From assembly GCA_013306675.1 (NCBI GenBank), contig JABLUY010000044.1, positions 62,001 to 126,000 on the forward strand: a stretch of 64,000 nucleotides of DNA, given 5' to 3'. The DNA comes from Thraustochytrium sp. TN22. Taxonomy: Eukaryota > Sar > Bigyra > Thraustochytrida > Thraustochytriidae. Position 1 is the stretch's first letter, and every line of letters begins with the position of its first letter. This document shows positions 38,408 to 48,879 of the stretch, in pieces. The notes under the pieces were generated by a model. That model saw only the letters and a program-made list of their open reading frames with translations, had not been told where the DNA came from and did no database searches. Position numbers and translations under genes: made by a program.

Positions 38408-40195
38408 TCATGCACCAGCGACGGTGTTGTTGTTCTCGTCAGTGGCCGTTGCGGCAAGCGAGGCGGTGTCGCTCTCGGTGTTGATGCGGCTGGCTGCGTC
38501 GGGAGCCTTGTTGACAGCAGTAGGATCGTTGGCCGCACAGCTAGTGGCGTCATGAACCTCGGTGTTTGCAGTCTGCATGGTGGTGGTGGTGGTGGTACAC
38601 TCCTCGCTAATCTCGTGCAGGGCGGCGCTGGCCTCGACGGCAGCGGGCGTCTCGGGTTCAGGAGCAGGAACGAGAGGAGCCTTGGCGGCATCGTGCTCCT
38701 TGACGAGGCCGGTTTCCTGGGCGGCGCGCGGCGAGTCCGCGTCGGCCACGGAGGAGGGCGAGTGCTCGTCGTCGTCAACATCGACGCCGCGCGTGGTCTC
38801 GCTGGTGGTGCTGTTGGTGGTGGGCATCTCGCGCAAGCTCTGATTGGTGCGGGACATGGCAGCATCGTCCATGCTGCGCGTGGAGTGGCGAAAGGCCGTG
38901 CGGATGCGCGGCGTGCGCGGACTCGACGCGGTGCCGCTGGCGCTGGCGCGCGAGTTGAAGCTGTCGCGGTCGGCGTCGTCGTCGCCAATGGGCGGCATGG
39001 TCTTCCTGGACTCGGTCCGGATGCAGAGACTTCCAAAGTCGCGCACCACGGGCTCGGCCGGCTGGGGCTCGGTAAAGTCGTACTCATAGCCGTCGAACAT
39101 GGACTGCTCCTCGCGCGTCAGATCGCGCAGGCGGCGCTCCTCCTCGTCGCCCATGAAGACGGCGTGGATATCGGCGTCCGGCTCGGCGTTCATGCGCTTG
39201 GTGTCGGGGTAGAATGGGACCGAGTGCGTACCATCGGAGATCTTGGTCCAGTCGAACTCATCCGAGGCGGTAAACCACGGGTGTGAGCGAAAGTCCTTGA
39301 TGCCGCCGGTGCCGAGGCGGCCATCGCGGCGGATGCTGAAGAGACGCGCCAGCATGTCGGAGCAGGCCGGGCTGAGGCGCGTATCGGAGGATGCGAGCGC
39401 GGCCTCGCGCACGTAGACGGCCTCGAGGGGCTCCTGCAGGCCATCCTTCTCAAAGGAGGCGCGCACGTTGCCGTTGCTGCTGAGCATACGGCCGGCCTGG
39501 CGAATGTCCTCGCCGCGGAACGGCCGGCGCTTGGTGAGGAACTCGTGGATGGTGACGCCAAAGGCGAACCAGTCCGCCGTCTTGGAGTGCGCATGCGTCT
39601 TGGTGTACATCTCGGGCGGCATGTAGCCGCCGGTGCCAGAGCCGGACCGGCAGAGGCCCTCTTCGTCGACGTCGCGCGCGATGCCAAAGTCCGTGAGCAT
39701 CACCCAGCCGTTGCCGTCCAGCAGCACATTCTCTGGCTTGACGTCGCGGTGGATGATGCCTTGCGAGTGCACGTAGTCGAGGGCCTCGGCCAGCTGCGCC
39801 GCGTACACGCGCGTGCGCGCCTCCGTGAAGGGCAGGCCCTGCGCGTTGTGGTTCAGCTGGTACCGCAGGTCGCCGCCCAGAGCCAGGTCCATGACCAGAA
39901 ACAGGTGCTTGTCATCTTGGAAGGCATAGTACAGGTTGCAGATGCGGTCGTGCCGCAGCGTCGACAGCATATCGCGCTCGCGGAAGACCTCCTGATACCG
40001 CCGCTTGTCCACGATGCTCTCCTTGTTCAGGATCTTCATCGCGTACCACTTGGCGGGCGCCTCGCCACGCTTCGTCACAGCCTTGACCTTGCCAAAGCCG
40101 CCTTCGCCCAGGACGCGGCCGTTGTCAAAGTGCTTCAGGCATATTGGCAGGCCGCTCAGGTCGGCGCGCGACTCGGACGAGATGGCACAGCCCAT
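38408..40195 (-). CDS. YANK/STK32-like Ser/Thr protein kinase, predicted N-myristoylated (595 aa)
   Basis: I start at the ATG at 40195 because it gives MGCAISSES, a myristoylation plus palmitoylation signal. The in-frame HisLys run before it, coded by CTTGTG repeats, is then 5' untranslated. Kinase domain ~22-325: GEGGFGKV loop, Lys54 (YAMKIL), HRDVKPEN with Asp151, DFGIA with Asp169, and GYMPPE. Family marks of YANK kinases are DLALGGDLRYQL and the C-terminal DTKRMNAEPD block matching NKGRLNCDP. YANKs are poorly characterised AGC-group kinases at membranes. The C-terminal ~200 residues are acidic and disordered. A three-residue insert by the activation loop (SGSGTGG) replaces the usual threonine context. 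Confidence 0.88.
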   Translation of the reverse strand: MGCAISSESRADLSGLPICLKHFDNGRVLGEGGFGKVKAVTKRGEAPAKWYAMKILNKESIVDKRRYQEVFRERDMLSTLRHDRICNLYYAFQDDKHLFLVMDLALGGDLRYQLNHNAQGLPFTEARTRVYAAQLAEALDYVHSQGIIHRDVKPENVLLDGNGWVMLTDFGIARDVDEEGLCRSGSGTGGYMPPEMYTKTHAHSKTADWFAFGVTIHEFLTKRRPFRGEDIRQAGRMLSSNGNVRASFEKDGLQEPLEAVYVREAALASSDTRLSPACSDMLARLFSIRRDGRLGTGGIKDFRSHPWFTASDEFDWTKISDGTHSVPFYPDTKRMNAEPDADIHAVFMGDEEERRLRDLTREEQSMFDGYEYDFTEPQPAEPVVRDFGSLCIRTESRKTMPPIGDDDADRDSFNSRASASGTASSPRTPRIRTAFRHSTRSMDDAAMSRTNQSLREMPTTNSTTSETTRGVDVDDDEHSPSSVADADSPRAAQETGLVKEHDAAKAPLVPAPEPETPAAVEASAALHEISEECTTTTTTMQTANTEVHDATSCAANDPTAVNKAPDAASRINTESDTASLAATATDENNNTVAGA

Positions 40196-40309
40196 CTTGT
40201 GCTTGTGCTTGTGCTTGTGCTTGTGGTGCTTGCTTGCTTGCTTGCTCTTGTGCGTCTGCTTGCTGCCGCGCGCCAGCAAATCGCTTCGCGGCCTCCTTGC
40301 CAGCCCGCG

Positions 40310-40331
40310 CAGCTAGACTAGCTAGCTAGCT
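40310..40331. repeat. GCTAGACTAGCTAGCTAGC tract
   Basis: A GCTA tract about 115 bp upstream of the kinase ATG. Confidence 0.75.
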
Positions 40332-43207
40332 GGCCCGAGGGGTGATGCGGTTCTACTTCCTTGGACGACTCCCAACAAGGTAGAAGGGGTTGCGAGACGT
40401 TGCACCACTGCCGACGCTGCAGCCTGCTGCAGTGCTTTGTTTGGCTTGCTAGCCCAGTCTAGCTAGCAGCGCGCCGACTTTTGGGTGGGACAATATTCGC
40501 GACGCGAGAGCAATAGCGCGGGACTGGGCCTCGGCGCGCTCGATGCAGCTGGGTCAAATGACCGCCACGTACCGGCTTGCGATGCGAAGATGGCCAAGCT
40601 CCCAGCGCTGTCCGTCTTGGCGTCCGCGGGCGCACAGACGAGAGAAGAAGAAGAAGAAGAAGAAGGAGGAGGAGGAGACAGAGAGGGCGCCTCCTCGCTC
40701 TGCTAGCTCGCTAGCGAGACACACCCCGCTCTCCCGCGCCAAGAGGCGAGAGAGCCCACACGACAGCCTCGCGCGAGGCGAACGAGCAGAGACCTCGCCC
40801 TCGCCGATCTGCCCTCGCCGCGTCGCCCCCGCCCTTGCCTTCAACCTCGCCAAAGAAAGAAAGAAGAGCTCAGGAAACCAGCAACCCGGAGGGCCGGCCT
40901 ACGATTGAATGAATGCAGGCACAGCCAGGCACAGGCGACAGGGAGGGTCGTCTCAGGCCGGCCACCGCCTGCCAGCCGGCCTCCCTTCCGCTGGCCTCGC
41001 CGCTGCCGCCCGCGCGCTCGCGCGCCCGCGCCCGCCGCCGGCCGCGCCGCCTGCCGCGCGCCGCCGCCGCCCGCGCCGCGCCGCGCCGCCGCCGAGGCGA
41101 TGGGGTCCTGCCGGGGCCTGCGTCGCGTTGCCGCGGCGCCGCTCGCCGGCGTTGACTCGGCCGACCTGGCCGAGCTGAGCTCCTAAGGGGCAAGCAGGAG
41201 AGCGCCGCGCGGGCCTCTCTCTCTCTCTCTCTCTCCCTTAGGACCCTCCCTCACAGTCAGACTGCGCGGGCGCTGACTCGCGCCTGCTCGCGCTCGGCCT
41301 GGCCGGCGCCCGCCGCGGCGCGGCCCCACGCCGGCCGGGCGGAGCAGGCCGCGGATCGCGCCCGCCTAGGCCCGCGCTAGGCGAATCCGTACGCCCGCCG
41401 CGCGTCAGGACAGCGCCGACTTCCCACCCAAAGTCTCGTCGCCGGCCTAAACTACCAGCAGGGCGCCGCGCCTCGCGCCTTCCTTCCCCGGTGCGCCTGC
41501 AGCGCTTCGCTTCGCCTCTCGAGTCGAGTCGACTCGACTCGCAGGGCGGCCGGGCGGAAGGGCGAGTGGCCCGCCCTGGGGCGGCGCGCGCCGTGGCCGC
41601 GCGCCGGCGCGAAGCTGCGGCGAGCGAGCCGTGGCGGACGGTGATTGCACATTCGCGTTTGCGCCGCCTACGAGGCAACGAGGCGCGTGGCAGCGCGGCG
41701 CGCAAACGCGCGGGCTGCACCCCTCGGCGCGGGCGCGTACCCCCTCCAGACAGCGCGCGCGCCGCCCAAAGGGGGCACGCGCCGCGTTATCGAACTCGCA
41801 CGAGCCCGCCGTAACGGCACGCTGTTTTCGCTCGGGCTCAGGCTCCTCCACCTGCCTGCCTGCCTGCCAGTGGCCGGCCTTGGCCAAGGCTGATGACCCG
41901 GACTCGGACTCCAGCCTCGCCGCGCCCGGGCCTGATGCTTCCCTGCGCGCGCCGCGGGCGGCTGGCCCGCCGCTCAGGCCGCTGGCCCCTGCACCGCGAC
42001 AGTGACCCAGCGCGCCGTGCCTGCGCCGTTGCGCTGCGCGGCCACGGGCCAAGCGGCACGTGCGCTGTAGGAAGGCGCGCTGGCTGGCTGCTGCGTGCCC
42101 CGCGTCGAGTGAACCTGCGCGCGACGAGACGGACGACACGGCCGCAGTAGCTTGCCAGGGCCAGGCCCTGCCTGCCTGGCTGCAGCGCGGCCAAGGCCGC
42201 CTTCGCTTTCAGGCGGGCGTCAAGACTTGGCCTAGCCTAGGCAGCCTGGCCGGAGATTCTCATTAGACTCGTCGCGAGCGCGGGCCGCTCCAGCCATGTC
42301 GGCGACTGGTTGCTGGTGGCCGCAGTCCTGACAGCAAGCAATGCCATGCAACGCGGCGCTCGTCTTCCCGAGTCACGAGAGCTCGCAAAATGTCGAGCAC
42401 TGGCAGCCAGCTTTGGCCCGCGGCCAGTGGCGCGCGAACCCGGGGCCAGAAAGGAGCACGTGTTGAACAGGAAAACACAGCGGTATGTAAACTTTGGCAA
42501 GCTGCCGCGCTGACAGACAGCAGCCTCCGAGTCGTCCGAGTCGGAGGGCAGCCGTGGCCGGCCAGTGGCACTGGGCCCTGCACGGCTGACTGGCTGGCGC
42601 GCTGTGGCGGTGCACTGCAGTAGTAGTAGGCTGGCGCTGAAGGGCCTCGTGCAGCAGAATGGATGGACGCCTCCGAGGCAGAGTCCGAGGCCGCGGTGTC
42701 AAGGCTCGGCGTGACGCCGGTGATGGGATGATGGGACGTCACGGCGCGGCGGCCACGGCGCAGGACGCAGCCAGCCAGATTCGGGCGAGCGAGCACCGGG
42801 AAAAGTCTCACGCGGTTGCCGGACGCCGCAGGCGCGAGCAGGCGTGCTGTGGGGGGACGGTGCCATCATGCCATGGGAAGGAGTAGTTGCCTTATGAAGT
42901 CGAAGGCGGTAAGATGTGCGTGGCGTTCACGTTCGCAGGCTGTCAGCTTCAAGTTGCGAAGTTGCGGACGGGGGAAGGCAGAACTGGAGAGAACAACAGC
43001 CAGCGAGCGCGCTGTGCCGGCGGCGCCGGCGGCGCGGCCTTGGGCCCTTGGCCGCAAGCTCGTGGGCCGAACCGTAAGCTCGGCTTTGAAAGCAAGCGCA
43101 CGCACGCCACGAGGTACAATCACAGATGCCAGAGTCTGACTGGCTGGCTGCAGGTGTTGAAAAGACCGACCGTCTTGAGTTGCCTGCGTTGCGCTGATTA
43201 TTGTGCT

Positions 43208-43223
43208 CATGCATGCATGCATG
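43208..43223. repeat. (CATG)4-type run
   Basis: CATGCATGCATGCATG, self-complementary, in the gene-poor tract; it shares a 16-base core context (CTCATGCATGCATGCA) with 32249-32264. Confidence 0.8.
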
Positions 43224-44137
43224 TCAGAAAATTGACCAAAAGTCCGCCCCACGGGCCCGCGGGATGCGGCCCGTGGCACCAGTTAATTAAAATGCCTCCG
43301 AGCCACCGCCGTGATGAATCGTAGGCAGGTGATGGTGGTGGAACTGACCAGCGCCACGTGCAAGTTGCGCAACCCGTTGCTGAAGTTGCAGTTGGGCAAA
43401 TTACCACGCTGCGCTGCTGCAGCCAGCCTGTACCAGCTACCTGCCACCAGCAGCAGCGAGCATCGATGCGGCGCAGGGCGTTTTGACGTTGATGAGGGCT
43501 GCTCGCATCACGTCCGAGGCCCCCGACGCGTTTGAGAGTCATTGAGACGCTTTGCTGCCCCTGATTTCTTTGTGCCTGTCAGCTCGCGAGGCCGCGTGCC
43601 GCACTGCGTTCGAAGGATGCTGGCTCACCGGGGCTCACCCTTCAAGTTCGAGCATCAGGCTGGCTGGCTGCGGACAGCGGCGCGCGTGCCCAGCCTGACT
43701 GATTCAGTGATTCTAGCTAGCCAAGTCCAGAACTCGAGAGCCTGAGGTCGTGCGAGGAAAACACTCTTCACACACCAAAGAAAGCGCGACCAGCAGTTTT
43801 GGTACCAAGTCGAGCTTCAGGAGACAGGACGAAGCGGCAACCGAGTCCCACGACGAGGTGAGGAGTCAGGACTCCCTCAGGCTGTCAGAGCCAAGATGCG
43901 AGGGTACGGCGAGCTACCGTGCTCAGCTACGGCGCTGCTGCTGTGGCGATACAAAAGCGTTGAAAGTGCTCTCGCCGAAACGAGGACGAAGACTCTACTA
44001 CAAATAACGTTACGTGGTCGTCTTAGGCCTGGCCCAGGGCGGAAGAGTGATGGCTGCTCGTTCTTGTGCCCACGCGTGATTTTCCTTTCCATGCTGCGAA
44101 CTCGAGCTTGATGGTGTCGCTCGCGCGGTGCTGTCGC

Positions 44138-46462
44138 TCACAGCTGAAGGTCGTCCATGCGGTCGTAGGCGCCGCGGGAGAGCACGCGCACCTCGACGGA
44201 GTTCTCGAGGCGCTCGGAGCGAACGGAGCGGCTGCGGAGGTGGTCGGCCACGGTCGCGTTGATGTCGAGGCAAGAGGTGACGACGGTGACCCGGGCGCCA
44301 GGGCGGGCCCAGTCGCGGTCGAGAATGTAGTGGTTGGCGAAGAGCCAGGTGAGCCTTGGGTCAAGCAGGTGGGCCTCCTCGACCACCATGGGCGAGATGC
44401 CGCGCGAGACGGCCATCTGGCGCGCCGTGGTAGCGTTGCTCGTCACCACGACGATGCGCGCCATGGGCCGGTACTTGGCGACAAGGCGTGGCAGCTGGCC
44501 GGTCTCGGAGACCACCATGATGAGCTCGGCGTTCACGTCGAGCGAGGTCTCCACGGCAGAGGACGCCAGCGCCTCCATCACAGGCATGTTGCCCTTGTGC
44601 GAGAGCACGTCGGCGCGGATTGTGGAGTAGTACGACTCGTAGTCGATGACACGCTCCGCCTCGGAGATGATGCGGCCCATGGTAGCGACGGACTCGCGCG
44701 GGTACTTGCCCTTGGCTGTCTCGGCCGAGAGCATCACACAGTCCGTGCCGTCCAGCACAGCATTGGCCACGTCGCTACACTCGGCATTCGTAGGCCGCGG
44801 CCGCGTCGTCATGGAGTCCAGCATCTGCGTGCTGGTCACCACAGGCTTGCCGGCCAGGTTGGCCCAGCGAATGACGCCCTTTTGCGCCAAGAACAGCTTG
44901 CTCATGGGGAGCTCCATGCCCAGATCGCCGCGGCTTACGTGAATGCCGTCCGCCTCCTCGATGATCTCTTCAATGTTGCGCAGCGCCTCCACACTCTCGA
45001 TCTTGGCGTGCACACGAATGTGCTTGCCAGCCTCACCCAGGCACGCGCGCACTGCGCGCACGTTCGCCGCCGTGCGAATGAACGACCCAGACACGATGTC
45101 CACCGGGTACTTGAGCGCGAAGTTCTCCAGGTCGTACTTGTCCTTGGCCGTGATGCCCGGCAGCCGGATCGACACACCCGGTAGGTTCATGTTCTTGCGC
45201 TCCTCCAGAATCGCGTCGTTCTCCACGCGCACCATCACACTCGACTCGCGCACCTCCTCCACGCGCGTCTGGATCGACCCGTCCGCGATCAAGATCAGCC
45301 CGCCCACGCACACCGACGAGCAAAGATCCGCGTAGCTGCACGCCACCCGCTCCGACGTTCCCGCAATCGAGTAGTCCGTCGTGATCTCCAGCAGCTGGCC
45401 CAGATGCAGCTCCACTGGCTCATGGTCCTTGAGCATGCCCGTGCGAATCTCCGGACCCTTGGTGTCCATGAGCACAGCGCAGTGGCACTGCACGCCCTCG
45501 CGCGCCTCGCGGATACGCACCGCCTCCTTCAGGTTGCGCACCGTCTGCGCGTGGTACTCGTGGTCGCCGTGCGAGAAGTTCAGACGCGCCACGTTCATGC
45601 CAGCGTCCAGGAGGTCTACCAGGACATCCACCTCGCGCGACGCAGGCCCGATCGCGCAGATGATCTTGGTCCGCCGCCGCCGCTTACGCACGCTCGCCGC
45701 TGCCAACGCCTGCGGCCGCGAGCCATGGCCCACCTGTGCTGTCGTCGCGGAGGACGCGACTAATGGCGATCCGACCACGCGTGGCGGGCTCTCCTCCATG
45801 AGGCCCTTGACGTCCTCCACCCGCGATTTGGCGGCTCCCGCAGCCGGCGCGCTCGGCGCTGCTGCCGTCATTTGCACGGCGGCCGCCCCGTACGCGGCCA
45901 CGTTCGGGTTCACGCCCTCGATGTCCTCGCGCCACTCCAAGACCTCCTCCACGGTCATGGCCGCCACGGACGCCCAGCCCAGCATATTGCGCCGCAGCCG
46001 GTGCAGGCTCATGCCGGCCGCCGCCGCGGCGGCCGCGGCAGCGGCGCTGGCCGCCGCGCTGGCCGCCGCGCTGTTGGCCTTGCGCCGGTCCGCCGTCGTC
46101 AGCCGCGTCGAAGCGGCCGCCTTGGGCTCGCGCATCACCGCAGCGCCACGCAAACCGCCTGCATTCTTGCTGCTCTCCCTCTCCTTTGCAGGCGCCTGCA
46201 CCTCCTTCTCCTTTTGCTCCTCTTGCTGCTGCTGCAGCAGCAGCGCCTCGCTCGGCGCCTCGCTGGGCAGCGCCGCCGCCGTCATCGTCATCGTCAACGC
46301 GTTGGTCCCACTCTCGCAGAGCAGGTCCTCCTCATCCACGCCCAGGCTCGACAGCCGCATCAGCGACGGCACGATGGGCGCTTGCGTCGCGGTCTCCTCC
46401 GGCGCGCGCGCCGCCGCTGCCGCCGAGCCCGCAGAACCCGGCCGCGCGGACGACGTCGTCAT
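44138..46462 (-). CDS. Pyruvate kinase with ~255-residue N-terminal extension (774 aa)
   Basis: ATG at 46462. The catalytic part starts near residue 260 with RTKIICAIGPASRE and MNVARLNFSHG, followed by MDTKGPEIRTG. The active-site signature is IRVHAKIESVEAL with Lys487, then DGIHVSRGDLGMEL, RPTNAECSDVANAVLDGTD and SAETAKGKYP. The enzyme converts phosphoenolpyruvate and ADP to pyruvate and ATP in glycolysis. DGIHVSRGD differs from the common DGIMVARGD. The C-terminal domain is complete. The N-terminal extension is Ala/Gln/Glu-rich (poly-Ala at ~140-160) with one ordered segment (LHRLRRNMLGWASVAAMTVEEVLEW). It does not read as a simple transit peptide. Usual length is ~500 aa, so the extension is unusual. 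Head-to-head with TMEM234. Confidence 0.93.
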   Translation of the reverse strand: MTTSSARPGSAGSAAAAARAPEETATQAPIVPSLMRLSSLGVDEEDLLCESGTNALTMTMTAAALPSEAPSEALLLQQQQEEQKEKEVQAPAKERESSKNAGGLRGAAVMREPKAAASTRLTTADRRKANSAAASAAASAAAAAAAAAAGMSLHRLRRNMLGWASVAAMTVEEVLEWREDIEGVNPNVAAYGAAAVQMTAAAPSAPAAGAAKSRVEDVKGLMEESPPRVVGSPLVASSATTAQVGHGSRPQALAAASVRKRRRRTKIICAIGPASREVDVLVDLLDAGMNVARLNFSHGDHEYHAQTVRNLKEAVRIREAREGVQCHCAVLMDTKGPEIRTGMLKDHEPVELHLGQLLEITTDYSIAGTSERVACSYADLCSSVCVGGLILIADGSIQTRVEEVRESSVMVRVENDAILEERKNMNLPGVSIRLPGITAKDKYDLENFALKYPVDIVSGSFIRTAANVRAVRACLGEAGKHIRVHAKIESVEALRNIEEIIEEADGIHVSRGDLGMELPMSKLFLAQKGVIRWANLAGKPVVTSTQMLDSMTTRPRPTNAECSDVANAVLDGTDCVMLSAETAKGKYPRESVATMGRIISEAERVIDYESYYSTIRADVLSHKGNMPVMEALASSAVETSLDVNAELIMVVSETGQLPRLVAKYRPMARIVVVTSNATTARQMAVSRGISPMVVEEAHLLDPRLTWLFANHYILDRDWARPGARVTVVTSCLDINATVADHLRSRSVRSERLENSVEVRVLSRGAYDRMDDLQL

Positions 46463-46821
46463 GCTTGATGCCCTGGTTCCTCGCCGTCGCTTTCCCTCCT
46501 CCCTCCCTCCCAGCACAGGAAACCGGGACCGTCCCGCCCCGCCTCGGCCGCGCGGTCGCAAACGCCCTGCGCTGCGCTGCGCAGCGCGCGCCCGCGCCGC
46601 GCGCGTCCGCCGCGCGCGCCCGCGCCGCTGCCGTCGTACCTGCGCGCCGCGTTTGAAAATCTGCTGTCCTGCTTCACGCGTCTGCTATCCAGACCCGCAA
46701 TGAACCAACTTTAGGCCTGATCAAGAAGCTACCTCTTGCCTCAGGCTGTCAGCAGCGCTACGGCTCGCGAGCTCCGCGCGCGCCGCGCCGCGCGCGCCGC
46801 CGCCGCCGCCGCCGCGTCGCC
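46463..46821. promoter_or_regulatory. Bidirectional promoter region (pyruvate kinase / TMEM234)
   Basis: 359 bp between divergent start codons, GC-rich at both ends with an AT-richer centre (about 46650-46735) that is the best candidate for the initiation zone. No known element recognised. Confidence 0.45.
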
Positions 46822-47571
46822 ATGCACGCCGCGCAGCTGGCCAGCCTGCTGCTCGTCGGCGCGCTCTGGGGCTGCACCAACTCTTTCCTCAAGCAGCAAG
46901 AGGACTCGGACGCGGCCGCCGCGAGCGAAGCCGGGCCGCCGCCGCAAACACAGGCGCAAACTGCGCGGGCGCACCTTGTGGCGCTCCTCCGCGACTGGAA
47001 GGTGCGTGCAGGCGCGAGCGGCGCCGCGGGCGGGACTTCTTTGCCCGGAGTGCCTTCGCGAGCGCCGCTGTCGCGCCGCTGGCTGACACGCTGCTGACGG
47101 TCGCGCTGCTGCGCAGTTTACTTTGCCCTTTCTGCTCAACCAGAGCGGCTCGCTGCTCTACTACCTCTTGCTTGGCTCGGCAGGTGAGTGACCTGGCCTG
47201 GTCTGCATGCTATGATTTCGTGCTTGGCTGACGAAGACGACGATCGACCGTCAAGAGCTCTCGCTCGCGGTACCCATTTGCAACGCCACAACCTTTGTCT
47301 TTACGCTCCTCACGGCGCGCTTCGTTCGTGGCGAAAAGCAGCAAGGGGATCCCGTTTGTACGTGAAGAGAGCTGAGAGCCAAGAAAGGAGAGTGAGGCTG
47401 CAGGACAATTCAATCGATTGATCTAACGCCTGCTCCTTTGGCCTGGCGGCGGCCCGTTTCTCTCTTTTTTTTTTTTTTTTTTGCACAGTTCTCACGATTG
47501 GCGTCGCTTGCGTCGTCCTCGGCGTGGGCCTCATGTCGCTCCCGGATACTGACTTTTCACTGTCCTCATAA
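46822..47571 (+). CDS. TMEM234: TMEM234 homologue, four exons (143 aa)
   Basis: Exons 46822-47001, 47117-47183, 47256-47357 and 47489-47571 join in frame across GT-AG introns (donors GTGCGT, GTGAGT, GTACGT; acceptors GCGCAG, TCAAG, and GCACAG after a T-rich tract). The protein is a small multi-span membrane protein: ASLLLVGALWGCTNSFLK, then PFLLNQSGSLLYYLLLGSA, ELSLAVPICNATTFVFTLL and FLTIGVACVVLGVGLMSLP. These match human TMEM234 (164 aa) segment by segment (MPFLLNQCGSLLYYL, LTLAVPICN). The family belongs to the drug/metabolite-transporter-like fold and its function is not settled. The loop between the first two segments (residues ~27-58) is charged. Exon phases are consistent throughout, so the model is well supported. 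Confidence 0.9.
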
Positions 47572-47603
47572 GGCATGCGCGCTTTCAAATGTTGCGCGGC
47601 ATT

Positions 47604-47631
47604 GCTCGCTCGCTCGCTCGCTCGCTCGCTC
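47604..47631. repeat. (GCTC)n microsatellite
   Basis: Seven GCTC copies, just after the TMEM234 stop and so probably in its 3' untranslated region. Confidence 0.85.
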
Positions 47632-48204
47632 ATCATGATGACGACTCGCCATCGGACGATGACCATGTGTCTTTCGTGCCCGTGGCCCAGCAGGGGGACA
47701 GAGTCCCTGATGCAGGACTCCTGACGACGCCGTGCCAGCTCTACGCTGGGACCGTCGGGACATCTCGGGCCCGCGCGGCCCTGCGCAGAAAAGGGGAGGC
47801 ACTATGGCGCCTGCCGAGACCAATGTCCCGCTTCAGGGAGAATCAGCCTGGCTGGCGAGGTCCGTCCTCGACCGCCGGCCAGATGTGCCCTCTGCATCAG
47901 CCAGCTCTCACTGCAACACTCACAGTCAGGCTACCAAGCTGGCTGCCCGCTTCCTACTCTGCCGCTCGCTCCACGCGCTGGATCCTCCAGTTTGCTTGAT
48001 GAGCTTTGGCTATCCAACCCAACCGGCCGCATCATGATTGCAGCCGGCCCGGCCCGCCTTCAGGACGCCAAGAAGAAGAAGCGAAGCCTCAGATCTCCGA
48101 GTCGTTGTCTTGACCAACAACGCGGACGACGACAACGACACTAACCCAGCAATGGAGCGCCAATGGACTGCCAGCCAGTCTGTTTGCCTGCCATCCCGCC
48201 TGCC

Positions 48205-48206
48205 CG

Positions 48207-48253
<47 letters not shown>
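48205..48253. repeat. (TGCC)n microsatellite
   Basis: About twelve copies of CCTG/TGCC, uninterrupted. Confidence 0.9.
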
Positions 48254-48254
<1 letters not shown>

Positions 48255-48879
48255 TTCACTTACTTTAGCTTTTGCAAGAACCCCTGAAAGCGAGGCAACA
48301 AGCCCAGCTTGCCGTTTTTTGCCCAGCAAGCCCACCAGTGGCACCACCCCCTCCCGCCTCTGCGTGCGATTTCTCGCCCGGTCTCCACAACCCCACTGAC
48401 CGTTATCTTCCCCTCGCCCACCCCGCCCTGCCCCACTGGCTGCCCCAGCCCTCCCCTGCGCATCACTGCGACTTGCCCCTCCCCGGAGGCCGAAGAACGG
48501 CGCCGATACCGCCTCTCATCCGGACGCAGTGGGAAAAGGGGGGGCGATGCAGAGCGCGCAGCGCGAAGCAGCGGGAGAACCTGGGCGGCGCCTCATGGCC
48601 GCACTGGGGCCAACCGTCGCGCGCCGAGCGTGCTCGGCGCCGCGAGGGGCGAGCAAAGCCCAAGCGCGGCGAGGAGGATCGCGACGCCGGGCGCGGCGGC
48701 TCGGGATTGCGCGGCAGGACGGTGGCCTCGCGGCGCTCCTCGATCGCGCGGCGCCCCTCGCGCCCGCCCTCTCCGAATCCCGCGGCTGGGCGTGCCTCCG
48801 CCGAGAAGGAAGGGGCTGACGCCGCCCCAGCGGGCCACGCGCGCGCTAATCTCGGTGGCGGGCGTGCGCTGCCAGCTAG

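Larger units (their letters stand above)
40196..44137. other. 3.9 kb gene-poor tract
   Basis: The largest gap. The first ~130 bp hold the kinase 5' untranslated region, with (CTTGTG)n at 40200-40232, and a GCTA tract at 40310-40331. Further in are (GAA)n at 40646-40663, a CT run at 41215-41236, CCTG/GGCTGG clusters and CATG repeats at 43208-43223. The right end should carry the pyruvate kinase 3' untranslated region. No frame has protein-like composition, and I found no spliced gene or RNA gene. Confidence 0.6.

Noticed and set aside
40196-40279. Upstream in-frame His-Lys run as part of the YANK-like kinase
   Set aside because: No ATG precedes it, and the MGC start at 40195 gives a canonical acylation signal, so the run is most likely untranslated.
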